From the NCBI GenBank assembly GCA_014383445.1, contig JACNHV010000262.1, positions 1 through 32,036 of the forward strand: a stretch of DNA of 32,036 bases, read 5' to 3'. This document shows, piece after piece, positions 6,423 through 15,419 of the stretch. The translations under genes and the position numbers were made by a program. Source of the DNA: Candidatus Desulfobacula maris. Lineage in GTDB: Bacteria > Desulfobacterota > Desulfobacteria > Desulfobacterales > Desulfobacteraceae. Position 1 is the first letter of the stretch; each line of letters begins with the position of its first letter. Below the pieces are notes generated by a model that saw nothing but the letters and a program-made list of their open reading frames with translations, searched no databases and was not told the DNA's origin.

Positions 6423-7880
6423 AGGCAGGGTGACTATAAATTCAGTATATTTATTCAATTGAGAGTTAATAGTGATGGTTCCGCCATGTTGCTTGATGGA
6501 TCGTGATGCAATAAAAAGTCCCAGGCCTGTTCCTTTATTGCCTTTATCAGAAAAGAAAAGGTTGAATATTTTATCTTTTTTATTCTCGTCCAACCCTTTG
6601 CCATTATCTTTAATGGCAAAAATAATATGAGGGTCTTCAATGCGGATTAAAAAACTGATTTCACCCTTTTTCTTTTTTGATATGCAGGCATCAACAGCAT
6701 TTTCAAGAATACTGGAAAAGGCTGCTAAAACAGCCATTTTGTCGATATAAAGTGAAATAGTATTATGGGGGAAGTCTACTTTAAAATTAATATTTTCCTG
6801 ATCAGCTCTGGGTTTAATTGACGAAACAATTTCCTTTATCAGTTCCGGCAACAGGACGTGTGATCTGTCAGGTTCTCTTTTTTTGGTATGGAATAAAATA
6901 TTCAATACCATCTCTCTGGTTTTTAAAATTTTGTCCTTAACGATTTCCCAGCCTTCCGATATTTGCCGGGTGTCATTTTTATCCAGGCCGGACTCTATGA
7001 GATATGAACCACCGTCAAGTCCAGTTAAAAGCTGTTTAAGGCCATGGGAAACAGAACCGATATGAAGTCCGAGTGAGGCGAGGTGATCCTGAAGTTCACG
7101 GATCATTGTTACATCAGTGGACATCTCCATGACATGCTTGACCTGACCTTTTGAATCTGTAATAGCAGATGTCTGGATAAAAATATTGCGTACGCTTGAG
7201 TCTTTTAAAACAACATCCATTTCAGCAGTATGAGAGCCCTTGTCCTTGAATGTTTTTATAACAGGGCAATCAGGACAGGGAGAATTTCTGCCTTTATACA
7301 CATCATAACAGGTCATCCCTTCTTTATAATTGAAGTGCTCCTTGAATATCCTGTTTGTCTCTATAATAGTAAGATTTTTATCCTGTATCGTTAAATAACC
7401 TGGAGATTCGTTAAACAGCTGAATATATCTTTTTTCAGATTCTGCAAGTTTTTGGGTTTTCTCTTTAACAAGCTTTTCAAGGTCTTTTGTATAGGTCAGG
7501 ATTTTTTTTCTTGTGTCTATCCTGTCATGGGCTCTTTTCAGTGCTATATCCAGAACATCATTATCAACAGGCTTTGAAATAAAATCAATGGCATCAAGCT
7601 TTAAGCTTTCAATGGCAAGCTTAAAATCACCATGTCCTGTAATCATAATAACTTCAGTATCAGGACTGTTCTTTTTTATATGTTTCAGCAGCGAAACACC
7701 ATCCATCCCCGGCATTCTGATATCGGTCAGAACGATATCAAAAAAATCCCAGTCGATTTTTTCAGCCGCTTTTTTCCCGTTATCAGCAGTAGAAACTTCA
7801 TATCCAAGATCCTGCAAATAGATTGTCAGAACTTTTCTAATACCTTCTTCATCATCCACAAGCAAAACTTTCGCTGCCAT
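6414..7880 (-). CDS. hybrid receiver-PAS-histidine kinase
   Basis: 488 aa, soluble. Receiver at 1-120 (acidic pair D9/D10, phosphoacceptor D53, K103), coiled linker about 120-150, PAS about 152-262, H-box around H279 (GSVSHGLKQLLTGLDGG), HATPase_c with N394, DNGKG 425-429 and GTGLGL 450-455. The PAS carries a cysteine triad, C191, C202 and C205 (CPDCPV), shared in pattern with other sensors here. The H-box is of the same unusual type as in the 389-aa kinase at 9798-10967. It is the last gene of the tmc-led operon, 19 bases after a receiver gene, and converges on the PocR gene with a 9-base overlap. The phosphotransfer partner is unknown. Confidence 0.9.
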   Translation of the reverse strand: MAAKVLLVDDEEGIRKVLTIYLQDLGYEVSTADNGKKAAEKIDWDFFDIVLTDIRMPGMDGVSLLKHIKKNSPDTEVIMITGHGDFKLAIESLKLDAIDFISKPVDNDVLDIALKRAHDRIDTRKKILTYTKDLEKLVKEKTQKLAESEKRYIQLFNESPGYLTIQDKNLTIIETNRIFKEHFNYKEGMTCYDVYKGRNSPCPDCPVIKTFKDKGSHTAEMDVVLKDSSVRNIFIQTSAITDSKGQVKHVMEMSTDVTMIRELQDHLASLGLHIGSVSHGLKQLLTGLDGGSYLIESGLDKNDTRQISEGWEIVKDKILKTREMVLNILFHTKKREPDRSHVLLPELIKEIVSSIKPRADQENINFKVDFPHNTISLYIDKMAVLAAFSSILENAVDACISKKKKGEISFLIRIEDPHIIFAIKDNGKGLDENKKDKIFNLFFSDKGNKGTGLGLFIASRSIKQHGGTITINSQLNKYTEFIVTLPLK

Positions 7881-7899
7881 AATGGTTGTCCCTATTCAA

Positions 7900-8328
7900 T
7901 TATTCCGGTTCAAGACCATTCCCCAATACACATTTTTTAATAATCTCTTTAAGATATTCAGAATCGGCATCTTTTGCAACAAAAATTGCCGGTTCAGGGA
8001 TATCGTGTTCAAGATTAATATTCAACATTTTTATATGGTGAAAAAATGCTTTGCGATCAACCCCTGAAAAGAAAATAATGGGTATGGTTTTAAATTCAGG
8101 ATGGGTTACAAGTTCCTGGTAGACGATGGCTCCCCCTTTTTTAGGCATCATGATATCCAGAATAATAGCGGAAGGCTTGATTCGGGTTAAGGTATCAAGC
8201 CCCTGCACACCATCTTTTGCCAATACAGGATCAAACCCCAAAGATTTGACAAGACTCATGAGATAAAATCTCATTTGAATCTCATCCTCCATGATGAGAA
8301 TCCTATGTCTGCATTTTTCCCGGGACAT
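7900..8328 (-). CDS. single-domain response regulator
   Basis: 142 aa receiver domain (ILIMEDEIQMRFYLM) with phosphoacceptor D58 (ILDIMMPKKGG). The switch Lys appears as AKD near K119 rather than the usual KP. No output domain. It lies 11 bases after the UspA gene and 19 before the receiver-PAS-kinase. No convincing ribosome-binding site precedes the annotated ATG (AT-rich TTTAAAAAAA), so the start could be the internal ATG at residue 13. Presumably it passes phosphate between kinases in this operon or acts by protein contact. Confidence 0.82.
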   Translation of the reverse strand: MSREKCRHRILIMEDEIQMRFYLMSLVKSLGFDPVLAKDGVQGLDTLTRIKPSAIILDIMMPKKGGAIVYQELVTHPEFKTIPIIFFSGVDRKAFFHHIKMLNINLEHDIPEPAIFVAKDADSEYLKEIIKKCVLGNGLEPE

Positions 8329-8339
8329 TTTTTTTAAAT

Positions 8340-9254
8340 TTACAATCTGTCCGGCCTGTTCACACTGGCGACAGGACAGGCTGATCTTAAAACCACTTGT
8401 TCGACTGTTGTTCCAAGAAGTGCTTCGTCAGGGTCAATATCCCTTGTATGATGGGCCATGACAATCAGATCGCCACTGGTTTCCCTTGCAAATTTTAACA
8501 GTTCCACATAGGGAACGCCTTCCCATATGGAAATCTCGTAATTATCAAAATCATTCATTTGAGAAACATACTCTTTTTCAAGTCTTGCTCTAGCAGCCGC
8601 TATCTTATCCTCTATTGATTTTTGCCCGGGTGAAACGCCAGCCTGGGAAGTATCAATATCAAGGGCATGGAAAAGATAAAGCTTGCATCCAATAGATTCT
8701 GCCATTTTAAAGGCGAATTTAAATGCAGACATGGAGGCCTTTGAAAAATCAGTTCCAAAAATAATTTTATTAAAATACCAGAAACAGGTTGCACATGGCC
8801 TGCTGATGATAAGGACCGGACACCTGGCTCTTTGGGCTACTTTCTGCATTGTAGTCCCCACGATACCCCTGAATCTTGCCGCCCCGGTTTCATCGGCTCT
8901 TGTGTGGGAGCCCATTATGATGCAGTCAATTTCCTCTTTCCTGGCAAATCTTAAGATCTCTGTTGAAGGAATACCTGCAAGAATTTCAAACCTTGGTTCT
9001 CCATGCTTCTCAATGAGTGTTGCATAGGTGTTTTTCATCTCATCCTTGACCCACTCAACATAGTCAGGCCCTGCATCATCTTTTTCTCCTGTCAGATAAT
9101 CAGTTATAGAGAAACTGCTTCCATGGGAAGGAACACCAAATACATGATAAAGGATCAATTCCGATTTGTATTTCTCGGCAAGTTCAAAAGCGATTTTAGC
9201 AGCCGCATCACAGGCCGGAGAAGCTGTTGTGGCAAAAAGTATTTTTTTAAACAT
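8340..9254 (-). CDS. tandem-domain universal stress protein (UspA family)
   Basis: 304 aa from the ATG at 9254, chosen because AAGGAGG lies directly upstream; a longer reading frame adds only 7 residues. Two Usp folds: about 1-152 (FKKILFATTASPACDAA to PVLIISRP) and about 163-304 (NKIIFGTDFSKASMSAFKFA to PVASVNRP). Each has an alpha/beta nucleotide-binding core with GSHTR...GIVGTTMQ and AHHTR...LLGTTVEQV segments, which suggests ATP binding. The stop codon of the preceding 178-aa gene lies inside its Shine-Dalgarno, so the two are translationally coupled. I recall a UspA gene also accompanying tmc genes in Desulfovibrio. Confidence 0.92.
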   Translation of the reverse strand: MFKKILFATTASPACDAAAKIAFELAEKYKSELILYHVFGVPSHGSSFSITDYLTGEKDDAGPDYVEWVKDEMKNTYATLIEKHGEPRFEILAGIPSTEILRFARKEEIDCIIMGSHTRADETGAARFRGIVGTTMQKVAQRARCPVLIISRPCATCFWYFNKIIFGTDFSKASMSAFKFAFKMAESIGCKLYLFHALDIDTSQAGVSPGQKSIEDKIAAARARLEKEYVSQMNDFDNYEISIWEGVPYVELLKFARETSGDLIVMAHHTRDIDPDEALLGTTVEQVVLRSACPVASVNRPDRL

Positions 9255-9256
9255 AA

Positions 9257-9793
9257 TTACCTCCTTATTGAACATTCTAACGGGTTAAAATTAAAAGAAA
9301 GTTCCCAGGCAATGCCTTCCACAAGTTCAAAAAGAGTGTAAAAGGTCTCATACTGGAAAACATCCTCCTTATCCCCAAAAACAACATGTTTTAATTTCCC
9401 GAGTTTTAATTTGTGATTCAATAAATCTTCCAAATGGAAAAACTTTAAATCGATCATCTTTTTGTTGGATACTCCTTTCAAAGTGGTATAAAAATTCAAG
9501 CGTGGGCTTCCTGGAAATCCTTCTATTTCAATCGTTTTATAAAATAGCAATGATTCTAATTCTTTGTTTTTAAATCCTGAACTGCAATTTTTGGAAATAA
9601 TTTCAAGAAGTGCTTCCAATATTTCGCTTATGTTTTTCAGATCCGGATACTGGTTGACCATCATAAAAAAGGAACTCAAGGTAAAGCTTTCATCAATTTC
9701 GATATAGTTTCCTAATATTTTCAGAACGGAGATGGTGAGTTTTTTACCTTTTTTTTTAATAACACCGTTTTTATGAAGAAAAATTTTTTCCAT
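9257..9793 (-). CDS. hypothetical protein in tmc regulatory cassette
   Basis: 178 aa, no family recognised. It is hydrophilic with no signal peptide, membrane segment or cysteine motif (one Cys near residue 90, one near the end). The start MEKIFLHKNGVIKKKGKKLT is strongly basic and the rest is Leu/Phe/Lys-rich and mixed helical. The ATG lies 4 bases after the preceding receiver-kinase gene and the TAA stop lies within the ribosome-binding site of the UspA gene, so it is firmly embedded in the operon. A role as an adaptor or phosphotransfer partner of the surrounding kinases is possible but unsupported. The reading frame is clearly real from its tight packing. Confidence 0.7.
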   Translation of the reverse strand: MEKIFLHKNGVIKKKGKKLTISVLKILGNYIEIDESFTLSSFFMMVNQYPDLKNISEILEALLEIISKNCSSGFKNKELESLLFYKTIEIEGFPGSPRLNFYTTLKGVSNKKMIDLKFFHLEDLLNHKLKLGKLKHVVFGDKEDVFQYETFYTLFELVEGIAWELSFNFNPLECSIRR

Positions 9794-9797
9794 GAGT

Positions 9798-10967
9798 TTA
9801 AAAGCCCCTTTCTTCGACTTTGCTCCTTAACGGGATTTTAACAACAAACAGGGTGCCTTTTCCCTTCTCAGAACTAAAATGTATTTCCCCATCATGTTCT
9901 TCTACTATTTTTTTGGTAGTCATCAAACCGAAACCGGTTCCGTTCATCCCCTTGGTGGTAATAAAGTCTTTTAAAATAGATTTTTTTATGGTGTCGTTAA
10001 TGCCGCAGCCATTATCCTGGACCTTGTACACAATATTGTTATTCTCTTTTTCAACAATAATATTTACGTTTTTGATCTGATCGGGATTCGCAATTTTATT
10101 AAAAGAATCAAACGCATTGACTACAAGATTTAAAATGCAATTGTGTATCGCATCACAGTCCATGAAAACCAGTCTTTTTTCCATACAGGGCAAAAGTTTA
10201 AAAATGATATTTTCTTCTTTTGCCCTGTGGTTCATCAGCTGCATCACCTCTCTTACCGGTTTATTGGGATTTTCCAGTTTGAAATCCAGTTTTGTTGTTT
10301 TGGCATAGTTTAAAAGATCCAGGGAGAGTTTGGTAATTTTATTTATATTCCCTTTCATCATTTCCCAGCCCTGTTTTAAATATTCACGATTTTCAAGCTC
10401 GATTCCCTGTTCCAGAACAAAAGAACTTCCCTTAAGACCTCCTGCAATATTTTTAATTGCATGGGACATGCCGGCAATTGTCTGGCCGATTGTCACAAGT
10501 TTTTCAGATTCATTTATTTTTTTGTCTTTTTCCTTTACAAGACTTTCCAGATCATCCATATAGCTGTTTATATTCTGGCTTATGGAGATACGCTCCTGTG
10601 CTTTTTTTATTGCTGATTCAAGGTCCCCGATATCAATGGGTTTGGTTATGAAATCTGCTGCTTCATGTTGAAGGCTTTTAACTACCAGATTCATGTCGCC
10701 ATGACCGGTTATCATAATAACCTCTGTTTCAGGATTCAGGTCTTTAATTCTCTTCAGGACCTCAATGCCGTCAATACCAGGCATTTTAATGTCTGTTATG
10801 ACAATACAGGGATTTTTTTCTATAAAGGTTTTAAGCCCTGTCTCACCGTCAGATGCAAGGCATACATCATACCCGGATGATTCAAGGGTAATTTTCAAAA
10901 CTTTGCGGATACCTGCCTCATCGTCGACAAGAAGTATTTTATTGTTTTCCATGGCCTTGACGTTCAT
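9798..10967 (-). CDS. hybrid receiver-histidine kinase
   Basis: 389 aa, soluble. Receiver about 8-125 (DDE, phosphoacceptor D59, K109 in FITKP), coiled linker about 130-160, dimerisation/H-box around H169 (AGMSHAIKNIAGGLKG), HATPase_c with DNGCG 318-322 and GTGFGL 343-348. No PAS domain. The AGGAGT ribosome-binding site favours the first ATG; its start abuts the stop codon of the 760-aa kinase (TAA then ATG). The same operon encodes a membrane c-heme sensor kinase, so this protein probably acts as an intermediate in a branched phosphorelay. It resembles the 488-aa kinase but lacks its PAS. Confidence 0.9.
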   Translation of the reverse strand: MNVKAMENNKILLVDDEAGIRKVLKITLESSGYDVCLASDGETGLKTFIEKNPCIVITDIKMPGIDGIEVLKRIKDLNPETEVIMITGHGDMNLVVKSLQHEAADFITKPIDIGDLESAIKKAQERISISQNINSYMDDLESLVKEKDKKINESEKLVTIGQTIAGMSHAIKNIAGGLKGSSFVLEQGIELENREYLKQGWEMMKGNINKITKLSLDLLNYAKTTKLDFKLENPNKPVREVMQLMNHRAKEENIIFKLLPCMEKRLVFMDCDAIHNCILNLVVNAFDSFNKIANPDQIKNVNIIVEKENNNIVYKVQDNGCGINDTIKKSILKDFITTKGMNGTGFGLMTTKKIVEEHDGEIHFSSEKGKGTLFVVKIPLRSKVEERGF

Positions 10968-13250
10968 TTAATACTCCTTCAGGTTTTTATAAAAACTAAT
11001 GGTGAAGGTAACACCACCTTCAGGATTATTCGTGACACAGATATCTGCACCAGATTCCTTTATGATTCCATAACTGATAGATAATCCCAGACCGGTTCCC
11101 TTTCCCACTTTTTTGGTCGTGAAAAAAGGTTCGAAAATCTTGTTCATATCTGCTTTTGAAATTCCCGTTCCCGTATCTGATATTCTAACAATAACATCAC
11201 CCTTGGTAAATGAAGTGGCAATGGTGATCCGTTTTGCTTTCCCATTTTGGTCTCCACTGGTTTCAACCCTGGCCTCTATGGAATCTCTTGCATTAATGAG
11301 AAGATTGATGAAAACCTGCTCCAGACGAGCCGGATCAGCGATTATTTCGGGAAGATTTTCATCAAGTTTCCATACAACCTCAATCTCTCGCAATTTTAAT
11401 TGCTGGCTGAAAATGTCAAAAGCCCTTTGAATGGTTTCATTTATATTGACAGCTTCCTTTGAAAGCGTTGATTTACGACCAAACAAACGCATGTGGTTGG
11501 TAATCTTTGAAGCCCGGTCCACATGGATTTCAATTTCCTGAGACAGAGTGTTTAAAATCTCCTGATCAATTTTTTCATTTCTGCTTATTTTCCGGGATAT
11601 AAAACTTGAAGCAGTTTTAATGACAGATAATGGTTGGTTAAGTTCATGTGCCACTCCTGTTGCCATTTCTCCCAAAGTCGCCATTTTACCGGCCTGAATT
11701 AACTGGTGCTCTGTTTCAACTGACAGGGTTATGTCAACCACTGTAACAAGCAGTACTTTTTGTTCTGTAAACTCAGCAGGACTGACCCAGATATTTACAT
11801 AGATAGTCTCCAGGTTCTTCTTATGATTTATTAATCGTTCATGAAGCGGATTATCAAAATTTTGCTTGAATTTTTCAAACTCCTCTGGTTCTGGGAAAAG
11901 AAAAGAAAAATGCTTATCTTTCAACTCATCTTTTTTAAAACCATATACAGTCAGAGCACTGTTATTGCAGTTCATGATCGTATAGGTATCAATATCCAAA
12001 ATAAACACGGGATTGGGAATACTCTCAAAAATCGCCTGGTATTTTCGTTCGGACTCTTTGACATTCTTTTCTAGTTTTTTTCTTCGGGAAATATCAATGG
12101 TCATTTCCATGGCAGCTATGATATTTCCCTGGTCATCTTTTAACGGTGCTGTTTTCACAAACCAGTGGGCAATCGTTCCATCCTTGTTTATTCCGGACTC
12201 TTCACTGAAATGGGATTTACCGTCAATAAATGTTCTTTCAACCGGACAGTCATTACATTTGTTGATCAAGTTTTTGTAGGCAACATAACAGCGGTCACCA
12301 TATTCAGGATTGAATTTTTTTGAAAATTCCTTATTAAATTCAATCAGTTCATAGTCTCGGTTTTGAACTGTAATGGCACAGGGAACCTGATCAAAGAGAT
12401 TCTGGTATCTGCGTTTTTGGTTATTAAGTTCATCCTGTTTGTTCTGAATTTTTTCCCCCATAACCAGAATGGCAAGGGATAACTTCCCGATTTCATCTTT
12501 CTGGATCACATTTTTTATATTGTTTTGATAACTTCCTTTTCCGATACGATCTGTTTCTTTTATTAATTTTTTGATGGGATTGGTTACCAGACGGAAAAGA
12601 CTAAAGCCAATCGTTATTGCCAGGATTATAAAAAGATAAATGGCTGTCCAGACGGACATTTTTTTTGTAAAACTGATTTCAGCCTTTACATCTTTTAAAG
12701 AAACCACAACATCAAGGGCTCCAAGTTTTTTTATTCCTTCAGGATGATAATGGCATTGGGTAGTTGAGCAGGAGGGTTCATTTAATATGGGGTTCATAAT
12801 ACCCAGCAAAAATTCATCCTGATCTGATTTAAATATTCTGACTCTGTCCTTGATATCTTTTCGAATGATTGCCGTCTCTGTTGCATGACAAGTTTTACAG
12901 GCCATATCTGTTTTTTCAACCATAGAGCCAAGTTCCATGGCCATATTTGAGAACTTAATCTGCCCCTGACAATTAAAAATTCGTATGGCTTCAATTTCAT
13001 TGTACTCTGACATGCTTTTTAAAATTTTTTGCATATCCTTGTTTGGATTATGCAACATTGCAAACCAGGTAAAATTCAAAACCGTGTTACAAAATTTATC
13101 AACCTCAGATATTTTTTTATTTATCAGGGTTTTTTCCTGAAATATAGTGGTAAAATAGGACCAGATAAAGATGCTTGCAAAAAGCACGATGCCTACAGAA
13201 ATCATAAGCTTTAATGCAAGACTCTCTATTTTTATGAAAGATTTAAACAT
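10968..13250 (-). CDS. membrane-bound c-type-heme sensor histidine kinase
   Basis: 760 aa. First membrane helix about 13-35, periplasmic sensor about 36-198, second helix about 200-221, HAMP about 222-275, PAS about 285-390, PAS about 403-510, HisKA with H535 (GVAHELNQP), HATPase_c with DTGTG 692-696 and GTGLGL 718-723. The periplasmic domain contains a canonical heme c site CKTCH (118-122) and a CSTTQCH (161-167), a CX4CH variant, so it likely senses redox state or a gas through covalent heme. The first PAS has a cysteine triad, C321, C332 and C335 (CNDCPV). It follows tmcA and a receiver gene, so it plausibly monitors the periplasmic cytochrome c pool that feeds Tmc. Confidence 0.92.
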   Translation of the reverse strand: MFKSFIKIESLALKLMISVGIVLFASIFIWSYFTTIFQEKTLINKKISEVDKFCNTVLNFTWFAMLHNPNKDMQKILKSMSEYNEIEAIRIFNCQGQIKFSNMAMELGSMVEKTDMACKTCHATETAIIRKDIKDRVRIFKSDQDEFLLGIMNPILNEPSCSTTQCHYHPEGIKKLGALDVVVSLKDVKAEISFTKKMSVWTAIYLFIILAITIGFSLFRLVTNPIKKLIKETDRIGKGSYQNNIKNVIQKDEIGKLSLAILVMGEKIQNKQDELNNQKRRYQNLFDQVPCAITVQNRDYELIEFNKEFSKKFNPEYGDRCYVAYKNLINKCNDCPVERTFIDGKSHFSEESGINKDGTIAHWFVKTAPLKDDQGNIIAAMEMTIDISRRKKLEKNVKESERKYQAIFESIPNPVFILDIDTYTIMNCNNSALTVYGFKKDELKDKHFSFLFPEPEEFEKFKQNFDNPLHERLINHKKNLETIYVNIWVSPAEFTEQKVLLVTVVDITLSVETEHQLIQAGKMATLGEMATGVAHELNQPLSVIKTASSFISRKISRNEKIDQEILNTLSQEIEIHVDRASKITNHMRLFGRKSTLSKEAVNINETIQRAFDIFSQQLKLREIEVVWKLDENLPEIIADPARLEQVFINLLINARDSIEARVETSGDQNGKAKRITIATSFTKGDVIVRISDTGTGISKADMNKIFEPFFTTKKVGKGTGLGLSISYGIIKESGADICVTNNPEGGVTFTISFYKNLKEY

Positions 13251-13277
13251 TACACCTGATCCCTTTTTCCCTTTTTG

Positions 13278-13628
13278 TTAATTTAACAATTCCGCGACCT
13301 TGGTCAAAACCTCTTTAGGATCAAAAGGTTTTCCAAAGGAAGCAGCAGCTTTTGGAATTGAATATTTAATTCCTGTAAGGCCGCTGATTACGATAACCGG
13401 TATATCAAACCCTTTTATTTTACTGATTTTTCTAAAAAATCTTGGTCCCCACTCTTCAGGCATTTCAAGATCCAGAGTGATGAGGTCAGGATTTTCATTT
13501 TTATAAGTATCAAAAGCATTTTTGCCATCCTTTGCAATACAGGTTTCATACCCGTTATCTTTAAAAAGGGTGTCAAGATATTTGGTAATAGCTGGATCAT
13601 CATCTACAATCATAATTTTTTTTGTCAT
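13278..13628 (-). CDS. single-domain response regulator
   Basis: 116 aa from the ATG at 13628, which follows a GTGAGG ribosome-binding site overlapping the tmcA stop codon; a longer frame would run 20 residues back into tmcA and is unlikely. Receiver with acidic DDD 9-11, phosphoacceptor D53 (TLDLEMP) and K100 in FGKPF. No output domain. Its position between tmcA and the heme sensor kinase suggests it is the kinase's receiver partner. Confidence 0.88.
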   Translation of the reverse strand: MTKKIMIVDDDPAITKYLDTLFKDNGYETCIAKDGKNAFDTYKNENPDLITLDLEMPEEWGPRFFRKISKIKGFDIPVIVISGLTGIKYSIPKAAASFGKPFDPKEVLTKVAELLN

Positions 13629-13635
13629 AACAACC

Positions 13636-14025
13636 TCACTTTTTGATATGGCATTCACCACATAAAACCGGTCCTTTGTTAGATTCAAAATGACACTCTT
13701 TACACTGTTTATGAAACGCCATTCTTAAAGGAATTGCGTTTTCGGGTGTTGGTTTTAAAAAGTGGCACTCAGAACACAAATAGTCCTCAGAGGACTCATC
13801 CTTAATCAATTTTTTGTTTTCATACACATGATGGCAGATGGAACAGTCATCTTCCAACATTGCTTTTTCATTATGATCATCATGATCAAACACAGCGGCA
13901 GATCTTTGGGGATGATCAAAAACTATATTGTCAATCGTTGGAATTTCTTCCCGGGAGTAAGCATAAAATGCAGTTATAATAAGTATGACGGCTGACATAA
14001 ATATTAATCGTTTTAGTTTCATCAT
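13636..14025 (-). CDS. tmcA: TmcA, type II tetraheme cytochrome c3
   Basis: 129 aa periplasmic cytochrome. The signal sequence is about residues 1-24 (KLKRLIFMSAVILIITAFYA). Four heme c sites: CSICH 61-65, CSECH 84-88, CKECH 108-112, CGECH 122-126, with further histidines for bis-His ligation. In Desulfovibrio this acidic cytochrome accepts electrons from the periplasmic type I cytochrome c3/hydrogenase pool and passes them to the Tmc membrane complex. Next to tmcB, C and D, the assignment is firm. The start may be the first or second Met. It is the last structural gene of the tmc set here, followed at once by a receiver gene. Confidence 0.93.
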   Translation of the reverse strand: MMKLKRLIFMSAVILIITAFYAYSREEIPTIDNIVFDHPQRSAAVFDHDDHNEKAMLEDDCSICHHVYENKKLIKDESSEDYLCSECHFLKPTPENAIPLRMAFHKQCKECHFESNKGPVLCGECHIKK

Positions 14026-14040
14026 AATCGCCTTTCCATG

Positions 14041-15399
14041 TTAACTGTCTTTCTGGTAAATTGTCTTTTCCATGACTTCAAAAATTATGTCCCCCAAAAA
14101 TTTAATCTCCATCTTCAGGCCATAATGATGAACAATATCTTCAAGCCCGGAGTGGCAGTTATGACAGGGTGCAATCAAAACCTGGGCCCCTGTTCTTTCA
14201 AGCTGTTCTTTCTTTTCTCTGTTATTGATCATTCTGGACCCTTTCCAGGGAGGACCGCAGTTAATAACGCCACCACCAGCCCCACAACAATAATTATGTT
14301 CCCTGTTAGGAGTCATTTCAATAAATGATTCGCACAATATGTTTACTATTTCCCTGGCTTTATTGTGCAGCCCTCTCCCGCGGGAAACATTGCAGGGGTC
14401 ATGCAGGGTAACGGTTTTTTTATATTGTTCCTTTACCTTGATCCGGCCGGAAGTTAAAAGATCATGATAAAAGTCAATGGCATGAACAAGATCCACGGGC
14501 GGCATGGCCCATCCAACCCACCTGTTTCCCACGTCATACACTGATCGGAACGCATGGCCGCATTCTCCCATGACAATTTTTTTGACATGTAATTTTGTCG
14601 CTGTTTCATAATGCGCCCGGGCAATTCTGCCGGATATTTCAAAATCACCCGTAAACATGGCCATATTGCTGTTATCCCAACCGGGTGTGGAGGGCATGGT
14701 CCAATCCAGGCCTGCTGCATGCATGATCACGGCTGTCTGGTAAATAAGCCCGGCCTGGAATTTGGGCTCAGGAGCAATCACCGAATACATGATGTCAGCA
14801 CCGTCCTTGTCCAGGGGAATTCTTAAATTTTCAAATTCCTCTCTTGCGTCTTCTTCCTGCCATTGAAGCGTGTCGATCCACTCATCTTCTTTCACCCACA
14901 TCTGGTTCATGGTAGCGGAATGGGAATTTACTGTATCCTGGATATAAAGCGGCGTAATTTCAAGTTTGTGGCAGATCCGTCGCACCAGGGTCATCATATA
15001 TGCGATATCAATGCCGAACGGACAGTACATGGAACACTTTTTACAAACATTGCATTCCGTATGGGCAATTCTCACCACATCCTTTAATAATTGTTTTGAG
15101 ACCTTTCCTTTTTTGTTAATCATTTCCAGAATGGTCTGTTTGACTTTTCCTGCAGGTGAAAGTTTTGGATCGCGGTCATTAGAAAGGAATATGCTGCAGG
15201 CATCGGCACACAGACCACAGCGCATGCAGGTTTCCACATAAACCTTAAAGCGTGCGCCCGTTTCCTTTGTCAATACCTGATTGATGACTGTGGATATTTT
15301 TTCAGGCGTAAGCCTTGCCAATCCCTTTTCAACACCTTCATCAATGACATCTTTTTTGTTTGATTCAGGCTTTTCATTTGTGGTTAATGTTTCCTGCAT
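14041..15399 (-). CDS. tmcB: TmcB, HdrD-like cytoplasmic iron-sulfur subunit (CCG domains)
   Basis: 452 aa. Two [4Fe-4S] sites near the N-terminus (C58, C61, C64, C68 and C116, C119, C122, C126). The C-terminal part has CCG-type cysteine motifs: C336 (HDPCN), C371-C372 (NYCCGAGGG) and C412/C415 (APCHNC), the ligands for the noncubane [4Fe-4S] site of heterodisulfide-reductase-type subunits. It forms the cytoplasmic catalytic subunit of Tmc, probably exchanging electrons with a thiol/disulfide or a soluble carrier. It is paralogous to HmcF at 25288-26697. AAGGAG precedes the ATG; 15 bases to tmcA. Confidence 0.93.
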   Translation of the reverse strand: MQETLTTNEKPESNKKDVIDEGVEKGLARLTPEKISTVINQVLTKETGARFKVYVETCMRCGLCADACSIFLSNDRDPKLSPAGKVKQTILEMINKKGKVSKQLLKDVVRIAHTECNVCKKCSMYCPFGIDIAYMMTLVRRICHKLEITPLYIQDTVNSHSATMNQMWVKEDEWIDTLQWQEEDAREEFENLRIPLDKDGADIMYSVIAPEPKFQAGLIYQTAVIMHAAGLDWTMPSTPGWDNSNMAMFTGDFEISGRIARAHYETATKLHVKKIVMGECGHAFRSVYDVGNRWVGWAMPPVDLVHAIDFYHDLLTSGRIKVKEQYKKTVTLHDPCNVSRGRGLHNKAREIVNILCESFIEMTPNREHNYCCGAGGGVINCGPPWKGSRMINNREKKEQLERTGAQVLIAPCHNCHSGLEDIVHHYGLKMEIKFLGDIIFEVMEKTIYQKDS

Positions 15400-15419
15400 G
15401 AATATCTCCTTAAAATGGT

